This document shows positions 1 to 8,923 of a stretch of DNA of 64,000 nt, piece by piece. The DNA is taken from assembly GCF_001881495.1 (NCBI RefSeq), contig NZ_LUKY01000033.1:519533-583532 (forward strand). Reading direction: 5' to 3'. The notes below the pieces were generated by a model that saw only the letters and a list, made by a program, of their open reading frames with translations, was not told the origin of the DNA and ran no database searches. The position numbers and the translations under genes are program-made. The DNA is from Candidatus Rickettsiella isopodorum. GTDB taxonomy: Bacteria; Pseudomonadota; Gammaproteobacteria; Diplorickettsiales; Diplorickettsiaceae. Position 1 is the stretch's first letter. Every line of letters starts with the position of its first letter.

Positions 1-462
1 GATTATTTTTTCCCATTGGATCGCATAAGAAATTGGCCTCGTTTGTATGGTAAGAAAGGTTTTATTCAATATCAATGCGTAATACCAACAAAATTTGCCC
101 ACTCTGCTATTAACGAAATATTAGAAACTTTACAGAAGCATAAACATCCTATTTATTTAGCTGTATTAAAACATTTTGGGCAAGAAAATTTAGCTCCATT
201 ATCATTTCCACTTTCAGGATTTACTTTAGCGCTTGATATCCCTCTTCGTAATGAAAAAATATTTACATGCTTAGATATTTTGGACGAAATAGTGATTCAT
301 GCGGGAGGAAGAATTTATTTGGCAAAAGATGCTCGTTTAAAACCAGAAGCGTTTCGTAAAATGTATAAACGATACCTAAACTGGTTGAGAGTCAAACAAT
401 ATTGGGACTCACACAACAGGTTTAGTTCAAGTTTATCCAGGCGCTTGAAACTTGGTTTCTAA
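1..462 (+). CDS. FAD-linked oxidase, DprE1-like (C-terminal part)
   Basis: The reading frame is open from the first base of the window, so this is the 3' end of a longer gene and the internal TTG at 16 is not a true start. The visible 153 residues resemble the C-terminal cap of FAD-dependent oxidoreductases of the D-arabinono-lactone oxidase / DprE1 class: an FPLD segment, a Y-G-K-x-G-F-I-Q-Y-Q stretch and a late Y-L-N-W-L segment before the end. In known members the flavin domain lies upstream, outside this window. DprE1 enzymes oxidise a polyprenyl-linked ribose as half of an epimerisation. The partner reductase may be the SDR gene at 21711. Family recognition is good; the exact substrate is inferred. 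Confidence 0.72.
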   Translation, partial: DYFFPLDRIRNWPRLYGKKGFIQYQCVIPTKFAHSAINEILETLQKHKHPIYLAVLKHFGQENLAPLSFPLSGFTLALDIPLRNEKIFTCLDILDEIVIHAGGRIYLAKDARLKPEAFRKMYKRYLNWLRVKQYWDSHNRFSSSLSRRLKLGF

Positions 463-468
463 ATTTCT

Positions 469-2487
469 CTAATAATTTAAGTCTAAGTTTTTTAAAAAAG
501 CTTGTATTTTTGGTTCACGACCGCGGAATTTTTTAAACAATTCGATAGCATCAATTGCTCCCCCTTGCTCTAAAATAGTATGTAAAAAAGCTTTCCCAGT
601 TTCTTCATTAAAGATTCCATCCTCTTGAAATTTAGCAAACGCATCACATGCCAAAACTTCTGCCCAAAGATAACTATAGTATCCAGCAGCATAACCACCT
701 GCAAAAATATGTGAAAATCCATGCTGAAATCGATTGAATGTTGCTATAGATATTATGTCGATTTGCTTACGTATTGAATCGAGTAAATCTTGGATTTGCT
801 CATAACCTTTGGCAGGATCAAATTCTAGATGCACACGAAAATCAAATAATGATAATTCTAGTTGTCTTAATAATTGAAGGCCAGCCTGAAAATTTTTGGC
901 TTCACGCATTTTAATAATCAGCGTTTCAGGTAAAGTTTTACCTGTTTTGTAATGGCTACTGATTTGATCTAGAACTAATTTTTCCCAAACAAAATACTCT
1001 AAAAATTGACTTGGTAATTCGACTGCATCCCAAGCAACCCCATTAATGCCTGAAACAGCAGAATAATCAATTATAGTCAACATATGTTGTAAACCATGAC
1101 CAAACTCATGGAATAAGGTTAAAACTTCTTCATGTGTTAATAGCGGAGTTTGTGTAAGATCGATAGGAGGAGAGAAATTACAGGTTAAAAAAGCAATAGG
1201 TGTTTGAATATCGTTATTATTTAAACGGCGTCGCGATTGATAATCGTCCATCCAAGCTCCTTCACGTTTCTCTGGTCTTGCATACAGATCTAAATAAAAC
1301 TGCCCTCGTAATTGTTGTTGATTATCTGTAATGGCGAAAAAACGAACCTGTGGATCCCAAATCTCCACACCTTTAATTTCTTTAATTTGCATCCCAAATA
1401 AACGTTCAATTAAGTTAAAAAGTCCCGAAAGGACTTTATCGACAGGAAAATAACAGCGTAGGGTATCATCACAAATACCAAATTTTTTTTCTTGTAATTT
1501 TTCACGATAATATAAAATATCCCAAGCCTGTAGAGTTTCAATTTGATCTCGAGATTGTGCAAAAGTAGAAAGCTCTTTCCATTCTTCTTTTGCTTTGAGT
1601 TGTGCATAGGCGAGTAGCCCCTGTAAAAACTCAAGTACATCTTCAGGGTTTTTTGCCATTTTATTCAAAGCTAAACTTTTTTGAGCATAATTTTTAAAGC
1701 CAAGTATTTGACTTAATTCATGGCGTAAATTAAGTATATTGAACATTACTTGGCTATTATCAAAGGCTAGATTACTGAGCTCAGAAGCTCGGGTAATATG
1801 AGCTTTATATATTGATTCACGTAAAGCTCGGTTATCAGCATAGGTTAATATAGGAAAATAAGACGGATAATCTAGAGTAATTAAAAAGCCGGTTAGTTTT
1901 TTTTCTTGTGCGATTTTTTCAGCGTTTGCGATGACATAAGCGGGGACTCCTTTTAACGTGGATCTATCGCTAATGTGTTTTGACCATTCCGCTGTAGTAT
2001 CCAGTAAATTTTCTTCAAATTGATTCGATAATTGGGATAATTGAGTTTGAATGTCTTGAAATCTTTTTTGCTGAGTTTTGGGTAAATCGACACCACCTAA
2101 ATGAAAATCTCGTAATTCGTTATGTAGACATTTTTCTTGTGCATAATTGAATTGATAATCACTATTAGCTAAATTTTTAATGGATTGATAAAGAGCATAA
2201 TTTTGATTTAATTCGGAACTATAGGCACTTAATTTGGGAAGACATTCGTTATAGGCATAGCGTAAACCAGAGGTTTGTTTGACGGCATATAAATGGTTGA
2301 TTGGAGACCAAAATTGCTGAAGTCGGTCATCCAAATCATCTAATTTCTGAATAAAACTCCAATCAAGAGGAGTAACTTCAGCTAATAGTTGGGCTAATTC
2401 AGATCGATTATTGTCAAGTAGATTATCTAATTCTCTGACTATATTTTTTGGATTAATTTCATTAAATTTAGGTAATGCATTCATCAT
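469..2487 (-). CDS. prlC: Oligopeptidase A (M3 zinc metallopeptidase)
   Basis: Cytosolic zinc oligopeptidase of the M3 (thimet/OpdA) family, which degrades short peptides, including cleaved signal peptides. The 672 residues match the usual length of about 680. The zinc motif HEFGH is at residues 460-464, followed by the family's downstream region containing the third metal ligand. The start is one of two adjacent ATG codons (2487 or 2484); an AGGA about 7 nt upstream favours the second. It converges on the oxidase at 1-462 with only 6 bp between the stops, so no separate terminator region exists. It lies 58 bp downstream of recX on the same strand. Confidence 0.95.
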   Translation of the reverse strand: MMNALPKFNEINPKNIVRELDNLLDNNRSELAQLLAEVTPLDWSFIQKLDDLDDRLQQFWSPINHLYAVKQTSGLRYAYNECLPKLSAYSSELNQNYALYQSIKNLANSDYQFNYAQEKCLHNELRDFHLGGVDLPKTQQKRFQDIQTQLSQLSNQFEENLLDTTAEWSKHISDRSTLKGVPAYVIANAEKIAQEKKLTGFLITLDYPSYFPILTYADNRALRESIYKAHITRASELSNLAFDNSQVMFNILNLRHELSQILGFKNYAQKSLALNKMAKNPEDVLEFLQGLLAYAQLKAKEEWKELSTFAQSRDQIETLQAWDILYYREKLQEKKFGICDDTLRCYFPVDKVLSGLFNLIERLFGMQIKEIKGVEIWDPQVRFFAITDNQQQLRGQFYLDLYARPEKREGAWMDDYQSRRRLNNNDIQTPIAFLTCNFSPPIDLTQTPLLTHEEVLTLFHEFGHGLQHMLTIIDYSAVSGINGVAWDAVELPSQFLEYFVWEKLVLDQISSHYKTGKTLPETLIIKMREAKNFQAGLQLLRQLELSLFDFRVHLEFDPAKGYEQIQDLLDSIRKQIDIISIATFNRFQHGFSHIFAGGYAAGYYSYLWAEVLACDAFAKFQEDGIFNEETGKAFLHTILEQGGAIDAIELFKKFRGREPKIQAFLKNLDLNY

Positions 2488-2545
2488 GTGTTCCTAAGAG
2501 TGTTGTATTTAGCTATTATTTTTTTGATAAAAAATCAAACTGAGT

Positions 2546-3016
2546 TTATTTTGTCTGATGAAGATAAATTTTTAGCGATGCTTTTATCTGACTAAGTTTA
2601 AAGCCACGATATTGAAGATAACGTATTTGACGTGACTGTTCTTTTAGGAGACAACTAGGCCTAAACTTTTTTTGCAGAGTCTTTTGAATAATGGTTAACC
2701 AAAATTCTTCATCTTGGGGAAGTTGAGAAAAAATAATATCATTACTTATACCATATTGATGACATTCGGTAGTGATCCGTATAGGCCCATATCCTTGCCT
2801 TATGCGTTTTTGAATAAATGTTTCACAAAAACGTACTTCGTTTAAAAATCCTTGTTGAGTTAAAATGTCTAAAACAGCTCCTATCGATTGATGCAGAAAT
2901 CCTTTTTTCACCAATTTCTCTCGAAGCGTAAAGCGAGTATGCTCTCTTCTTGCTAAATGGTCCAAAGCAATTTGATAGATATTTTTGTCAATTTCTAAGA
3001 CAGCATCATATAACAT
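2546..3016 (-). CDS. recX: RecA regulatory protein RecX
   Basis: RecX family protein that modulates RecA filament growth. At 156 residues it has the normal length and the typical three-repeat helical composition, including an R-R-E-H-T-R-F-T-L-R-E-K-L segment near residue 22 and a Q-G-F-L-N-E-x-R-F motif near residue 70. It starts 15 bp after the recA stop codon, the usual recA-recX operon arrangement, so it is probably co-transcribed with recA. Confidence 0.93.
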   Translation of the reverse strand: MLYDAVLEIDKNIYQIALDHLARREHTRFTLREKLVKKGFLHQSIGAVLDILTQQGFLNEVRFCETFIQKRIRQGYGPIRITTECHQYGISNDIIFSQLPQDEEFWLTIIQKTLQKKFRPSCLLKEQSRQIRYLQYRGFKLSQIKASLKIYLHQTK

Positions 3017-3031
3017 ACACTAGCATTATTG

Positions 3032-4084
3032 TTACTCAACAATTTCAGTTTCCAGTTCTGACACTTCAGACAGATTATTTTCAGAAGGTTTGTTGATTAA
3101 TTTTTTTCGAATCTCCGTTTCTAGTTTTTGAAAAATTTCAGTACGATCTTTCAAAAATTGCTTCGCATTATCTTTTCCTTGACCAATTCGTTCACCTTGA
3201 TAACTATACCAAGCCCCTGCTTTATCGATTAATCCATTCGTTACACCGAGATCAACAATTTCTCCTAGGTGACAAATTCCTTGATTATAAAGAATTTCAA
3301 ACTCAGCTTGCCTAAATGGAGGAGCAACTTTGTTTTTTACTACTTTGACTCGAGTTTCATTACCTATGACTTCATCACCTTTTTTGATGGAACCCGTGCG
3401 ACGTATATCAAGACGTACTGACGCGTAAAACTTTAGTGCATTGCCGCCTGTTGTTGTTTCAGGATTACCAAACATAACCCCAATTTTCATACGGATTTGA
3501 TTAATAAAGATAACAAGAGTGTTGGAGCGCTTAATATTTCCTGCCAGTTTACGTAAAGCTTGTGACATTAAACGGGCTTGTAAACCCATATGCGAATCAC
3601 CCATTTCTCCCTCAATTTCGGCTCGAGGAGTTAGTGCCGCAACAGAGTCTACCACGATGATATCGATTGCATTAGAGCGGACTAACATATCAACAATTTC
3701 TAGTGCTTGTTCTCCTGTGTCAGGTTGAGAAACTAGAAGCTCATCTTTTTTTACACCTAATCTCTCGGCGTAATTAGCGTCAAGCGCGTGTTCGGCGTCA
3801 ACAAATGCCGCGACCCCTCCTATTTTTTGACATTCGGCAATCGTTTGCAGGGTAAGTGTCGTTTTACCAGAAGATTCAGGCCCATAGATTTCGATGATGC
3901 GTCCGCGTGGTAATCCACCTATCCCTAAAGCGATATCTAAGCCTAAAGAACCTGTAGAGATTACATCGACAGAAACCTGGCTAGAATCACCTAGGCGCAT
4001 AACAGCACCTTCCCCGTGTTGTTTTTTAATCTGACTTAATGCCATTTTAAGGGCTTTTTCTCGTGAATTACTTGCATCACTCAT
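3032..4084 (-). CDS. recA: Recombinase RecA
   Basis: DNA strand-exchange ATPase for homologous recombination and repair. The 350 residues include the Walker A motif GPESSGKT at 68-75, the VVDSVAAL Walker B region near 145, and the L2 loop with the [14 protein letters not shown] segment. The acidic C-terminal tail (E-x-E-I-V-E) is typical. No CTGT-N8-ACAG SOS operator is visible in the 232-bp upstream region. A candidate promoter is noted separately, and a long palindrome lies further upstream. recX follows directly. Confidence 0.98.
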   Translation of the reverse strand: MSDASNSREKALKMALSQIKKQHGEGAVMRLGDSSQVSVDVISTGSLGLDIALGIGGLPRGRIIEIYGPESSGKTTLTLQTIAECQKIGGVAAFVDAEHALDANYAERLGVKKDELLVSQPDTGEQALEIVDMLVRSNAIDIIVVDSVAALTPRAEIEGEMGDSHMGLQARLMSQALRKLAGNIKRSNTLVIFINQIRMKIGVMFGNPETTTGGNALKFYASVRLDIRRTGSIKKGDEVIGNETRVKVVKNKVAPPFRQAEFEILYNQGICHLGEIVDLGVTNGLIDKAGAWYSYQGERIGQGKDNAKQFLKDRTEIFQKLETEIRKKLINKPSENNLSEVSELETEIVE

Positions 4085-4135
4085 AGCGCAGGTACCTTTA
4101 TAAAGGAAAAAATGTAAAAATGGACTCTAACAAAC

Positions 4136-4163
4136 ATTATCGCATAAAATAAGCGACTGTCTC
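4136..4163 (-). promoter_or_regulatory. Candidate recA promoter
   Basis: Read on the minus strand, GAGACA (4163-4158) and GATAAT (4141-4136) are separated by 16 nt, and TGC precedes the -10 as in extended -10 promoters. The position, about 50 bp ahead of the recA ATG, is suitable. The -35 match is only moderate, so this is a pattern match without further support. Confidence 0.4.
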
Positions 4164-4194
4164 TATATGCTTTTTAGAGAGATCCACTTAAAAA

Positions 4195-4229
4195 GCAAGT
4201 ATTTGTTTAAATTTTAAACAAATACTTGC
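4195..4229. repeat. 35-bp perfect palindrome between recA and hldE
   Basis: Two exactly complementary 17-nt arms (GCAAGTATTTGTTTAAA and its reverse complement) are separated by a single T. The site lies between two divergent genes, so a terminator role is unlikely, and there is no T-run after either arm. It could be an operator for a dimeric regulator or a cruciform-forming site. The symmetry is directly visible; the role is unknown. Confidence 0.9.
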
Positions 4230-4316
4230 GAAACCCATGCATTTTAAGCGCATGATTTTTTATAGTGAAGGTTATAAAGATTAAAAATGTAAGAAAAAGA
4301 TCTGATAAGAGGCCTA

Positions 4317-5759
4317 ATGAAAATACAAGTTCCTTCATTTAAATCAATCCGTGCTTTAGTTGTAGGGGATGTCATGTTGGATCGTTATTGGTCTGGTGAT
4401 ACATCCCGAATTTCTCCAGAAGCGCCCGTACCGATAGTTCATGTAAGAAGTCTTGATGAGCGTCCAGGCGGCGCAGGAAACGTCGCGTTAAATATAGCCG
4501 CGCTAGGTGCGCAGGTCGATTTACTTAGTTTTTGTGGAGATGATGAGGCGGGTAATATACTTGAGGAAAAACTAAGTCATGCTGGGGTCAATTGTTATTT
4601 ATACAAGCTACCACAATCACCTACAGTGACTAAGCTTCGTATACTCAGTCTGCACCAGCAATTGATACGGCTCGATTTTGAAGAGACACCTTATCAATTG
4701 AACTATACCTATCTAAAACAATTATTTGAGCAAAAAATTGTACAGTGTGATGTAGTCATATTTTCCGATTATGCCAAAGGATGTTTGGCTCAGGCTCAGG
4801 AGCTCATTCAATTAGCGCGAAAAGCAAATAAGCCCGTATTCGTTGATCCTAAGAGTAATAATTTTATTGCCTATCATGGTGCTACAGTGTTAACACCCAA
4901 CCGGCGGGAATTTGAAGTAGTAGTAGGAAAATGTAATAGTGAGCAAGCTTTATTGCAAAAGGGTAAACAGCTTTTAAAAGAGCATAATTTTGAAGCGCTA
5001 CTGGTGACACGAGGGGAACAGGGAATGACGTTAATTCGAGACGATCAACCCGAGATTTCCTTATCGGCTTTTGCTAAGCAAGTTTATGATGTTACAGGTG
5101 CAGGCGATACGGCAATAGCTTGTTTAGCGCTAACTTATGCGATACAAGCTGATTTAGTCCATTCAGCACAACTTGCCAATATTGCTGCAAGCATAGTCGT
5201 GGGAAAAATTGGAGCAGCTACAGTCAGTCCAGCCGAACTAAGGCGAGCGATACAAATTCAGCAGCTCTCCTTTCATGGTGGTATTTTGACTGAAGATGAA
5301 CTTAAAATAGTTGTTGCAGATGCAAAAGCGCATAATGAACAAATAGTGATGACAGGAGGTTGTTTCGATATTTTACATGCGGGTCATGTCGCTTACTTAG
5401 AACAAGCAAAACGTTTAGGCGATCGATTAATCGTAGCGATTAATGATGATAATTCCGTATCAAGCTTAAAAGGTTCAGGAAGACCGATAAACAAATTAGC
5501 CAATCGAATGGCGGTATTAGCAGGATTGAGTGTAGTAGATTGGGTAGTATCATTTAGTGAAGCAACTCCAGAACGTCTTATTAAACTGTTATTGCCAGAT
5601 ATTTGGGTAAAGGGAAATGATTATCAAGTCAATGATCTTTCTGAAGCGAAAGCAATACAAGAATATGGTGGCCAGATAAAATTAGTTGATTTGGTCAGAG
5701 GATGCTCTACTAGTGCGATCATTTCAAAAATTCAAGAACAAGAAAGAGAATCTTCATGA
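4317..5759 (+). CDS. hldE: Bifunctional heptose-7-phosphate kinase / heptose-1-phosphate adenylyltransferase
   Basis: Makes ADP-D-glycero-beta-D-manno-heptose for the LPS inner core in two steps. Residues 1 to about 318 form a ribokinase-family kinase, with a GGAGNVALN motif near residue 52 and the DVTGAGDT catalytic/anion-hole motif near 260. Residues from about 340 form a cytidylyltransferase-like domain with GGCFDILHAGH near 347. The length of 480 is standard. AAGAGG lies 5 nt upstream of the ATG. The stop overlaps the start of hldD by 4 bp, so the two are translationally coupled. Confidence 0.97.
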   Translation: MKIQVPSFKSIRALVVGDVMLDRYWSGDTSRISPEAPVPIVHVRSLDERPGGAGNVALNIAALGAQVDLLSFCGDDEAGNILEEKLSHAGVNCYLYKLPQSPTVTKLRILSLHQQLIRLDFEETPYQLNYTYLKQLFEQKIVQCDVVIFSDYAKGCLAQAQELIQLARKANKPVFVDPKSNNFIAYHGATVLTPNRREFEVVVGKCNSEQALLQKGKQLLKEHNFEALLVTRGEQGMTLIRDDQPEISLSAFAKQVYDVTGAGDTAIACLALTYAIQADLVHSAQLANIAASIVVGKIGAATVSPAELRRAIQIQQLSFHGGILTEDELKIVVADAKAHNEQIVMTGGCFDILHAGHVAYLEQAKRLGDRLIVAINDDNSVSSLKGSGRPINKLANRMAVLAGLSVVDWVVSFSEATPERLIKLLLPDIWVKGNDYQVNDLSEAKAIQEYGGQIKLVDLVRGCSTSAIISKIQEQERESS

Positions 5760-6709
5760 TTGTCGTTACAGGTGGGGCAGGTTTTATTGGTAGCAATTTA
5801 GTTAAACAACTTAACCTGGTTTACCCTGATATACCGATTGTAGTCGTTGACGATCTAACAGATGGAGCTAAGTTCAGAAATATTGTGGATTGCTCGATTA
5901 CTGACTATTTAGACCAAAATGAATTCTTAGATAAAATTAAGCAAAATAAGATTTTTTCTAAACTAAAAGCAGTTTTTCATCAAGGTGCTTGTTCCGTGAC
6001 TACCGAATGGAATGGACACTATATGATGAATAATAATTATGAATATTCTAAAAATTTATTGCAGTACTGCTTGGCTTGGAAGATTCCTTTCATTTATGCT
6101 TCGAGTGCTGCCGTATATGGTTTGGGAACTGTTTTTAAAGAAGAATTAGTGTATGAAAAACCCGTAAATGTTTATGCTTATTCTAAATATTTATTTGATC
6201 AATATGTAAGAAGTATTTTTTATGATATAAAGAGTCAAGTTGTAGGTTTACGTTACTTTAATGTTTATGGTCCTAAAGAAAGCCATAAAGGTAGTATGGC
6301 CAGTGTGGTATTACATGCGGATAAACAACTTAAAAGTACAGGTATTATAAATTTATTCGAAGGAACGGATGGTTACGCTAATGGCGAACAACTTAGAGAT
6401 TTTATCTATGTTGACGATGTTGTTGCTATTAATCTTTGGTTTTTAAAATCTAAAAAAAGTGGAATTTATAATGCAGGGACAGGAAATTGTGAAAGTTTTA
6501 ATACACTCGCACAAGCAGTTATTGATTTTTATGGTCACGGAGAGATCCACTATATTCCATTCCCAGAACATTTGAGAGATTGTTATCAAAATTTTACTCA
6601 AGCTGATCTTTCAAAATTGCGTAATGCAGGTTATCAAGGAGCTTTTCGTAATGTTGCTAATGGGGTCAAAGATTATCTTTCTATGATACATAAAAATATT
6701 ACCGTTTAA
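5756..6709 (+). CDS. hldD: ADP-L-glycero-D-manno-heptose 6-epimerase
   Basis: Extended short-chain dehydrogenase that epimerises ADP-heptose at C6, the last step in making the LPS heptose precursor. The NAD(P)-binding GGAGFIG motif is at residues 6-12 and the catalytic YAYSK is near 140-144. The 317 residues match the family length. It overlaps hldE by 4 bp (ATGA). Together they imply an LPS with a heptose-containing core. Confidence 0.97.
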   Translation: MIVVTGGAGFIGSNLVKQLNLVYPDIPIVVVDDLTDGAKFRNIVDCSITDYLDQNEFLDKIKQNKIFSKLKAVFHQGACSVTTEWNGHYMMNNNYEYSKNLLQYCLAWKIPFIYASSAAVYGLGTVFKEELVYEKPVNVYAYSKYLFDQYVRSIFYDIKSQVVGLRYFNVYGPKESHKGSMASVVLHADKQLKSTGIINLFEGTDGYANGEQLRDFIYVDDVVAINLWFLKSKKSGIYNAGTGNCESFNTLAQAVIDFYGHGEIHYIPFPEHLRDCYQNFTQADLSKLRNAGYQGAFRNVANGVKDYLSMIHKNITV

Positions 6710-6782
6710 TTCATTGCCACATTCTTTTTTTATCCATAAAATATAAATTCCGATAGAAAAATTTTAAAAAGGAGTTTTTTTT

Positions 6783-7121
6783 ATGGATATTTATTCTTCT
6801 TTATTGACTACTTTGCTAGCGTCAATTATAACTACACCAGTTTTAGCAACTACCAGCCCTTTTATTTCGCATAATAATACCGTGTTAACTTCTTCCCCTG
6901 CAAAAACACTATCTAATTCAGTTTCAGCACTGGTTAATATTAATACAGCGGATGAAGAGACCTTAGCAGCAGAATTAAAAGGCATTGGTTTAAAACGTGC
7001 TAAGGCAATTCTTGCTTATCGTAATGAGCATGGACCCTTTCAATCTATTGATGATTTGATAAAAATCAAAGGAATAAGTAAAAGAATAGTGGATCAAAAT
7101 CGCGAAAAAATAACTGTTTAA
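6783..7121 (+). CDS. ComEA-like helix-hairpin-helix protein
   Basis: A 112-residue protein with an N-terminal hydrophobic export segment ending near a VLA-TTS site around residue 22, and a C-terminal tandem helix-hairpin-helix domain from about residue 52. That domain carries N-I-N-T-A-D-E-E-T-L, G-I-G-L-K-R-A-K-A-I and I-K-G-I-S-K-R-I. This is the ComEA layout: periplasmic, non-sequence-specific double-stranded DNA binding, known from DNA uptake. AAGGAG lies 6 nt ahead of the ATG. Some relatives of this size have no proven role in competence, so the function is inferred from the fold. Confidence 0.85.
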   Translation: MDIYSSLLTTLLASIITTPVLATTSPFISHNNTVLTSSPAKTLSNSVSALVNINTADEETLAAELKGIGLKRAKAILAYRNEHGPFQSIDDLIKIKGISKRIVDQNREKITV

Positions 7122-7196
7122 TGAGGTTTCAGATATAAAAGTTGATTAAAAGGGAGGATAACAAAATTATATCTGAGTTGTGTGAAGTGGTATTCG

Positions 7197-7234
7197 TTGT
7201 GCTTGAGAAGGCGAAATTCTTTATTCAAGCACAA
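7197..7234. repeat. Stem-loop, 10-bp perfect stem
   Basis: Arms TTGTGCTTGA (7197-7206) and TCAAGCACAA (7225-7234) are exact complements around an 18-nt loop. It lies between two convergent genes, where a terminator is expected, but there is no T-run. It could be a factor-dependent transcript end or part of a small RNA. Confidence 0.65.
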
Positions 7235-7296
7235 TGAATCAAAAACAATAGGCGTAATTAGCAATTGTGAGTTTTTGTAAGCGCCATAATCATGCA

Positions 7297-7329
7297 GCAA
7301 TCTATGTTTATACTATAACCATAGATTGC
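7297..7329. repeat. Stem-loop, 10-bp perfect stem
   Basis: Arms GCAATCTATG (7297-7306) and CATAGATTGC (7320-7329) are exact complements with a 13-nt AT-rich loop. This is the second strong hairpin in the same 227-bp convergent gap, 18 bp before the end of the cytochrome gene. No T-run follows on either strand. Confidence 0.65.
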
Positions 7330-7348
7330 GAGTTGAGTGTCCACCTAT

Positions 7349-7801
7349 TCAAGTATGAAGAGCATAGATAGGTAGCTGTGCTAACATGTATTTGATAGTC
7401 ACTTCTAAATCGGATATTGAACATTCTAAACATGCCCCTTTAGGTGGCATAGCTCGATAACCCATTGTTGCATGTTTTAATAAGAGTGAAAATTTTTTCT
7501 TGATGCGCGGCGCCCAATCCGAATGATTCCCTAAACGCGGTGCGCCGCCTATGCCATTTTTATGACACAAGATACATTTACTTTCGAATATAGTTTTTCC
7601 CAAGTGAGCATCTTGTTCAACAACTTGTAATGATAATGAGGGGCTTATTTCTGAAGAAGCTACTTTGACTTTTCCAATCGGAGCGATACGCTTTTCAAGT
7701 GCTATTGAAGAGTTATCAAAAAAATCTGCATAAATAGGCATCATAAAATCAGAAGTAAAAATAAAAACAATTATATTTAAAATTTTTCTAAAATTTAGCA
7801 C
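7349..7801 (-). CDS. Cytochrome c5-like monoheme protein
   Basis: Periplasmic class I cytochrome c of the c5 type. An N-terminal hydrophobic segment (to about residue 25, ending near YAD) should export it. The heme motif CILCH is at residues 76-80 and the axial Met is M118 in the MPPKG motif. The c5-specific CLEC cysteine pair is at 124 and 127. The frame begins at a GTG (7801), because the overlapping ATG is closed two codons later by a stop. An internal MM pair at residue 20 is a less likely start, since it would shorten the signal peptide. Confidence 0.88.
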   Translation of the reverse strand: MLNFRKILNIIVFIFTSDFMMPIYADFFDNSSIALEKRIAPIGKVKVASSEISPSLSLQVVEQDAHLGKTIFESKCILCHKNGIGGAPRLGNHSDWAPRIKKKFSLLLKHATMGYRAMPPKGACLECSISDLEVTIKYMLAQLPIYALHT

Positions 7802-7879
7802 ATGCTCAACTATGAATTTTTAAGATCGAAAAAAGCATCTAAGGATTTTATTTATTCTCCTATTTTTTTCATTAAAAGT

Positions 7880-8923
7880 TTAAGCAAAGTTTGTTTCCGC
7901 CTCTTTTTCTTCGGTTTCCATACTTGATTGATATTGACCTTTGCAAGCAGCGGCATTGAGTTTTGCGCGTTTATAAAAGGCACGCTGTGCTGCTTTCACA
8001 TTATGCGCTTTGCCATTCCAAGTTTTTAATGCAGGTTCTTGTAAAGCGCGACCATAGGAAAAGCTTAAGCGCCAAGGATGACGCGAAGGTTGTAGTTTAT
8101 TCATCGTATTTAAATGAGCAGTAGCGGCTTCTGGAGTTTGACCTCCAGAAAGAAAATTAATGCTAGGTACTGCTGCAGGAACTGTTTGACGTAATATCTT
8201 TAAAGTTGCTGCTGCAACTTCAGCGATATTAGGTTGTGGGATATATTGATTTCCAGCAATTACCATACTGGGTTTTAGTATCATACATTCTAGTAAAATA
8301 TGGTGCTTGTGGAGTTCTTCAAATACGGTATAAAGAACAGCTTCTGTTGCTTCAGCGCAGCGAGATAGGCTGTGATCACCGTCTATTAATAATTCCGGTT
8401 CTACTATGGGGACAATGCCATTGTTTTGACAAATAGATGCATAGCGAGCTAAGGCTTGTGCATTAGCTGTTACGGCTAAAGAAGAAGGGAGTGTGCTAGA
8501 TATTGAAAAAACAGCTCTCCATTTGGCAAAACAAGCGCCAAGATTTTTATAAGTTAGAAGACGTTCTGCTAAACCATCGAGGCCTTGAGTCATTTTTTCT
8601 TCGGCATTTAAAGAAATGAGCCCTTTATCTACCTTTATTCCAGGTACAATACCTTCATTATCTAAATAATCCGGGAATAGCAATCCTTCTTTAGTTTTTT
8701 GCGCTAAGGTTTCTTCATGAAGGATAACGCCATTGATAAATGCTTCAATATCAGGGGTAGTAAAAAGGAGTTCGCGATAATTACGACGATTTTCTATGGT
8801 TGACTCTATATGTAAGGGGGAAAATCGTTTAGTAATAGTCGCTTGACTTTCATCTGCCGCTAAAATCCCCTTTCCTGGTACAGTTAATCGTTGAATAGTC
8901 CCTTCAAGCTCATGAGTGGCCAT
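7880..8923 (-). CDS. Fructose-bisphosphate aldolase, class I (eukaryote-type)
   Basis: Cleaves fructose-1,6-bisphosphate to two triose phosphates through a Schiff base. The protein (347 residues) matches the animal/plant aldolase type, not the DhnA-like bacterial class I or zinc class II enzymes. It opens with the G-K-G-I-L-A-A-D-E-S motif near residue 17, has the Schiff-base lysine K217 in an I-L-K-P-S-M-V context, and the F-S-Y-G-R-A-L-Q phosphate-binding segment near 280. It stands alone, divergent from the ATP synthase operon across a 337-bp gap. Confidence 0.95.
   Translation of the reverse strand: MATHELEGTIQRLTVPGKGILAADESQATITKRFSPLHIESTIENRRNYRELLFTTPDIEAFINGVILHEETLAQKTKEGLLFPDYLDNEGIVPGIKVDKGLISLNAEEKMTQGLDGLAERLLTYKNLGACFAKWRAVFSISSTLPSSLAVTANAQALARYASICQNNGIVPIVEPELLIDGDHSLSRCAEATEAVLYTVFEELHKHHILLECMILKPSMVIAGNQYIPQPNIAEVAAATLKILRQTVPAAVPSINFLSGGQTPEAATAHLNTMNKLQPSRHPWRLSFSYGRALQEPALKTWNGKAHNVKAAQRAFYKRAKLNAAACKGQYQSSMETEEKEAETNFA

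Noticed and set aside
4085..4316. SOS box upstream of recA
   Set aside because: The CTGT at 4157 is not followed by ACAG at the required distance, and no other match was found.
7118..7300. 60-codon minus-strand open frame after the ComEA-like gene
   Set aside because: It covers the two hairpins, has no good ribosome binding site and shows no recognisable protein features.
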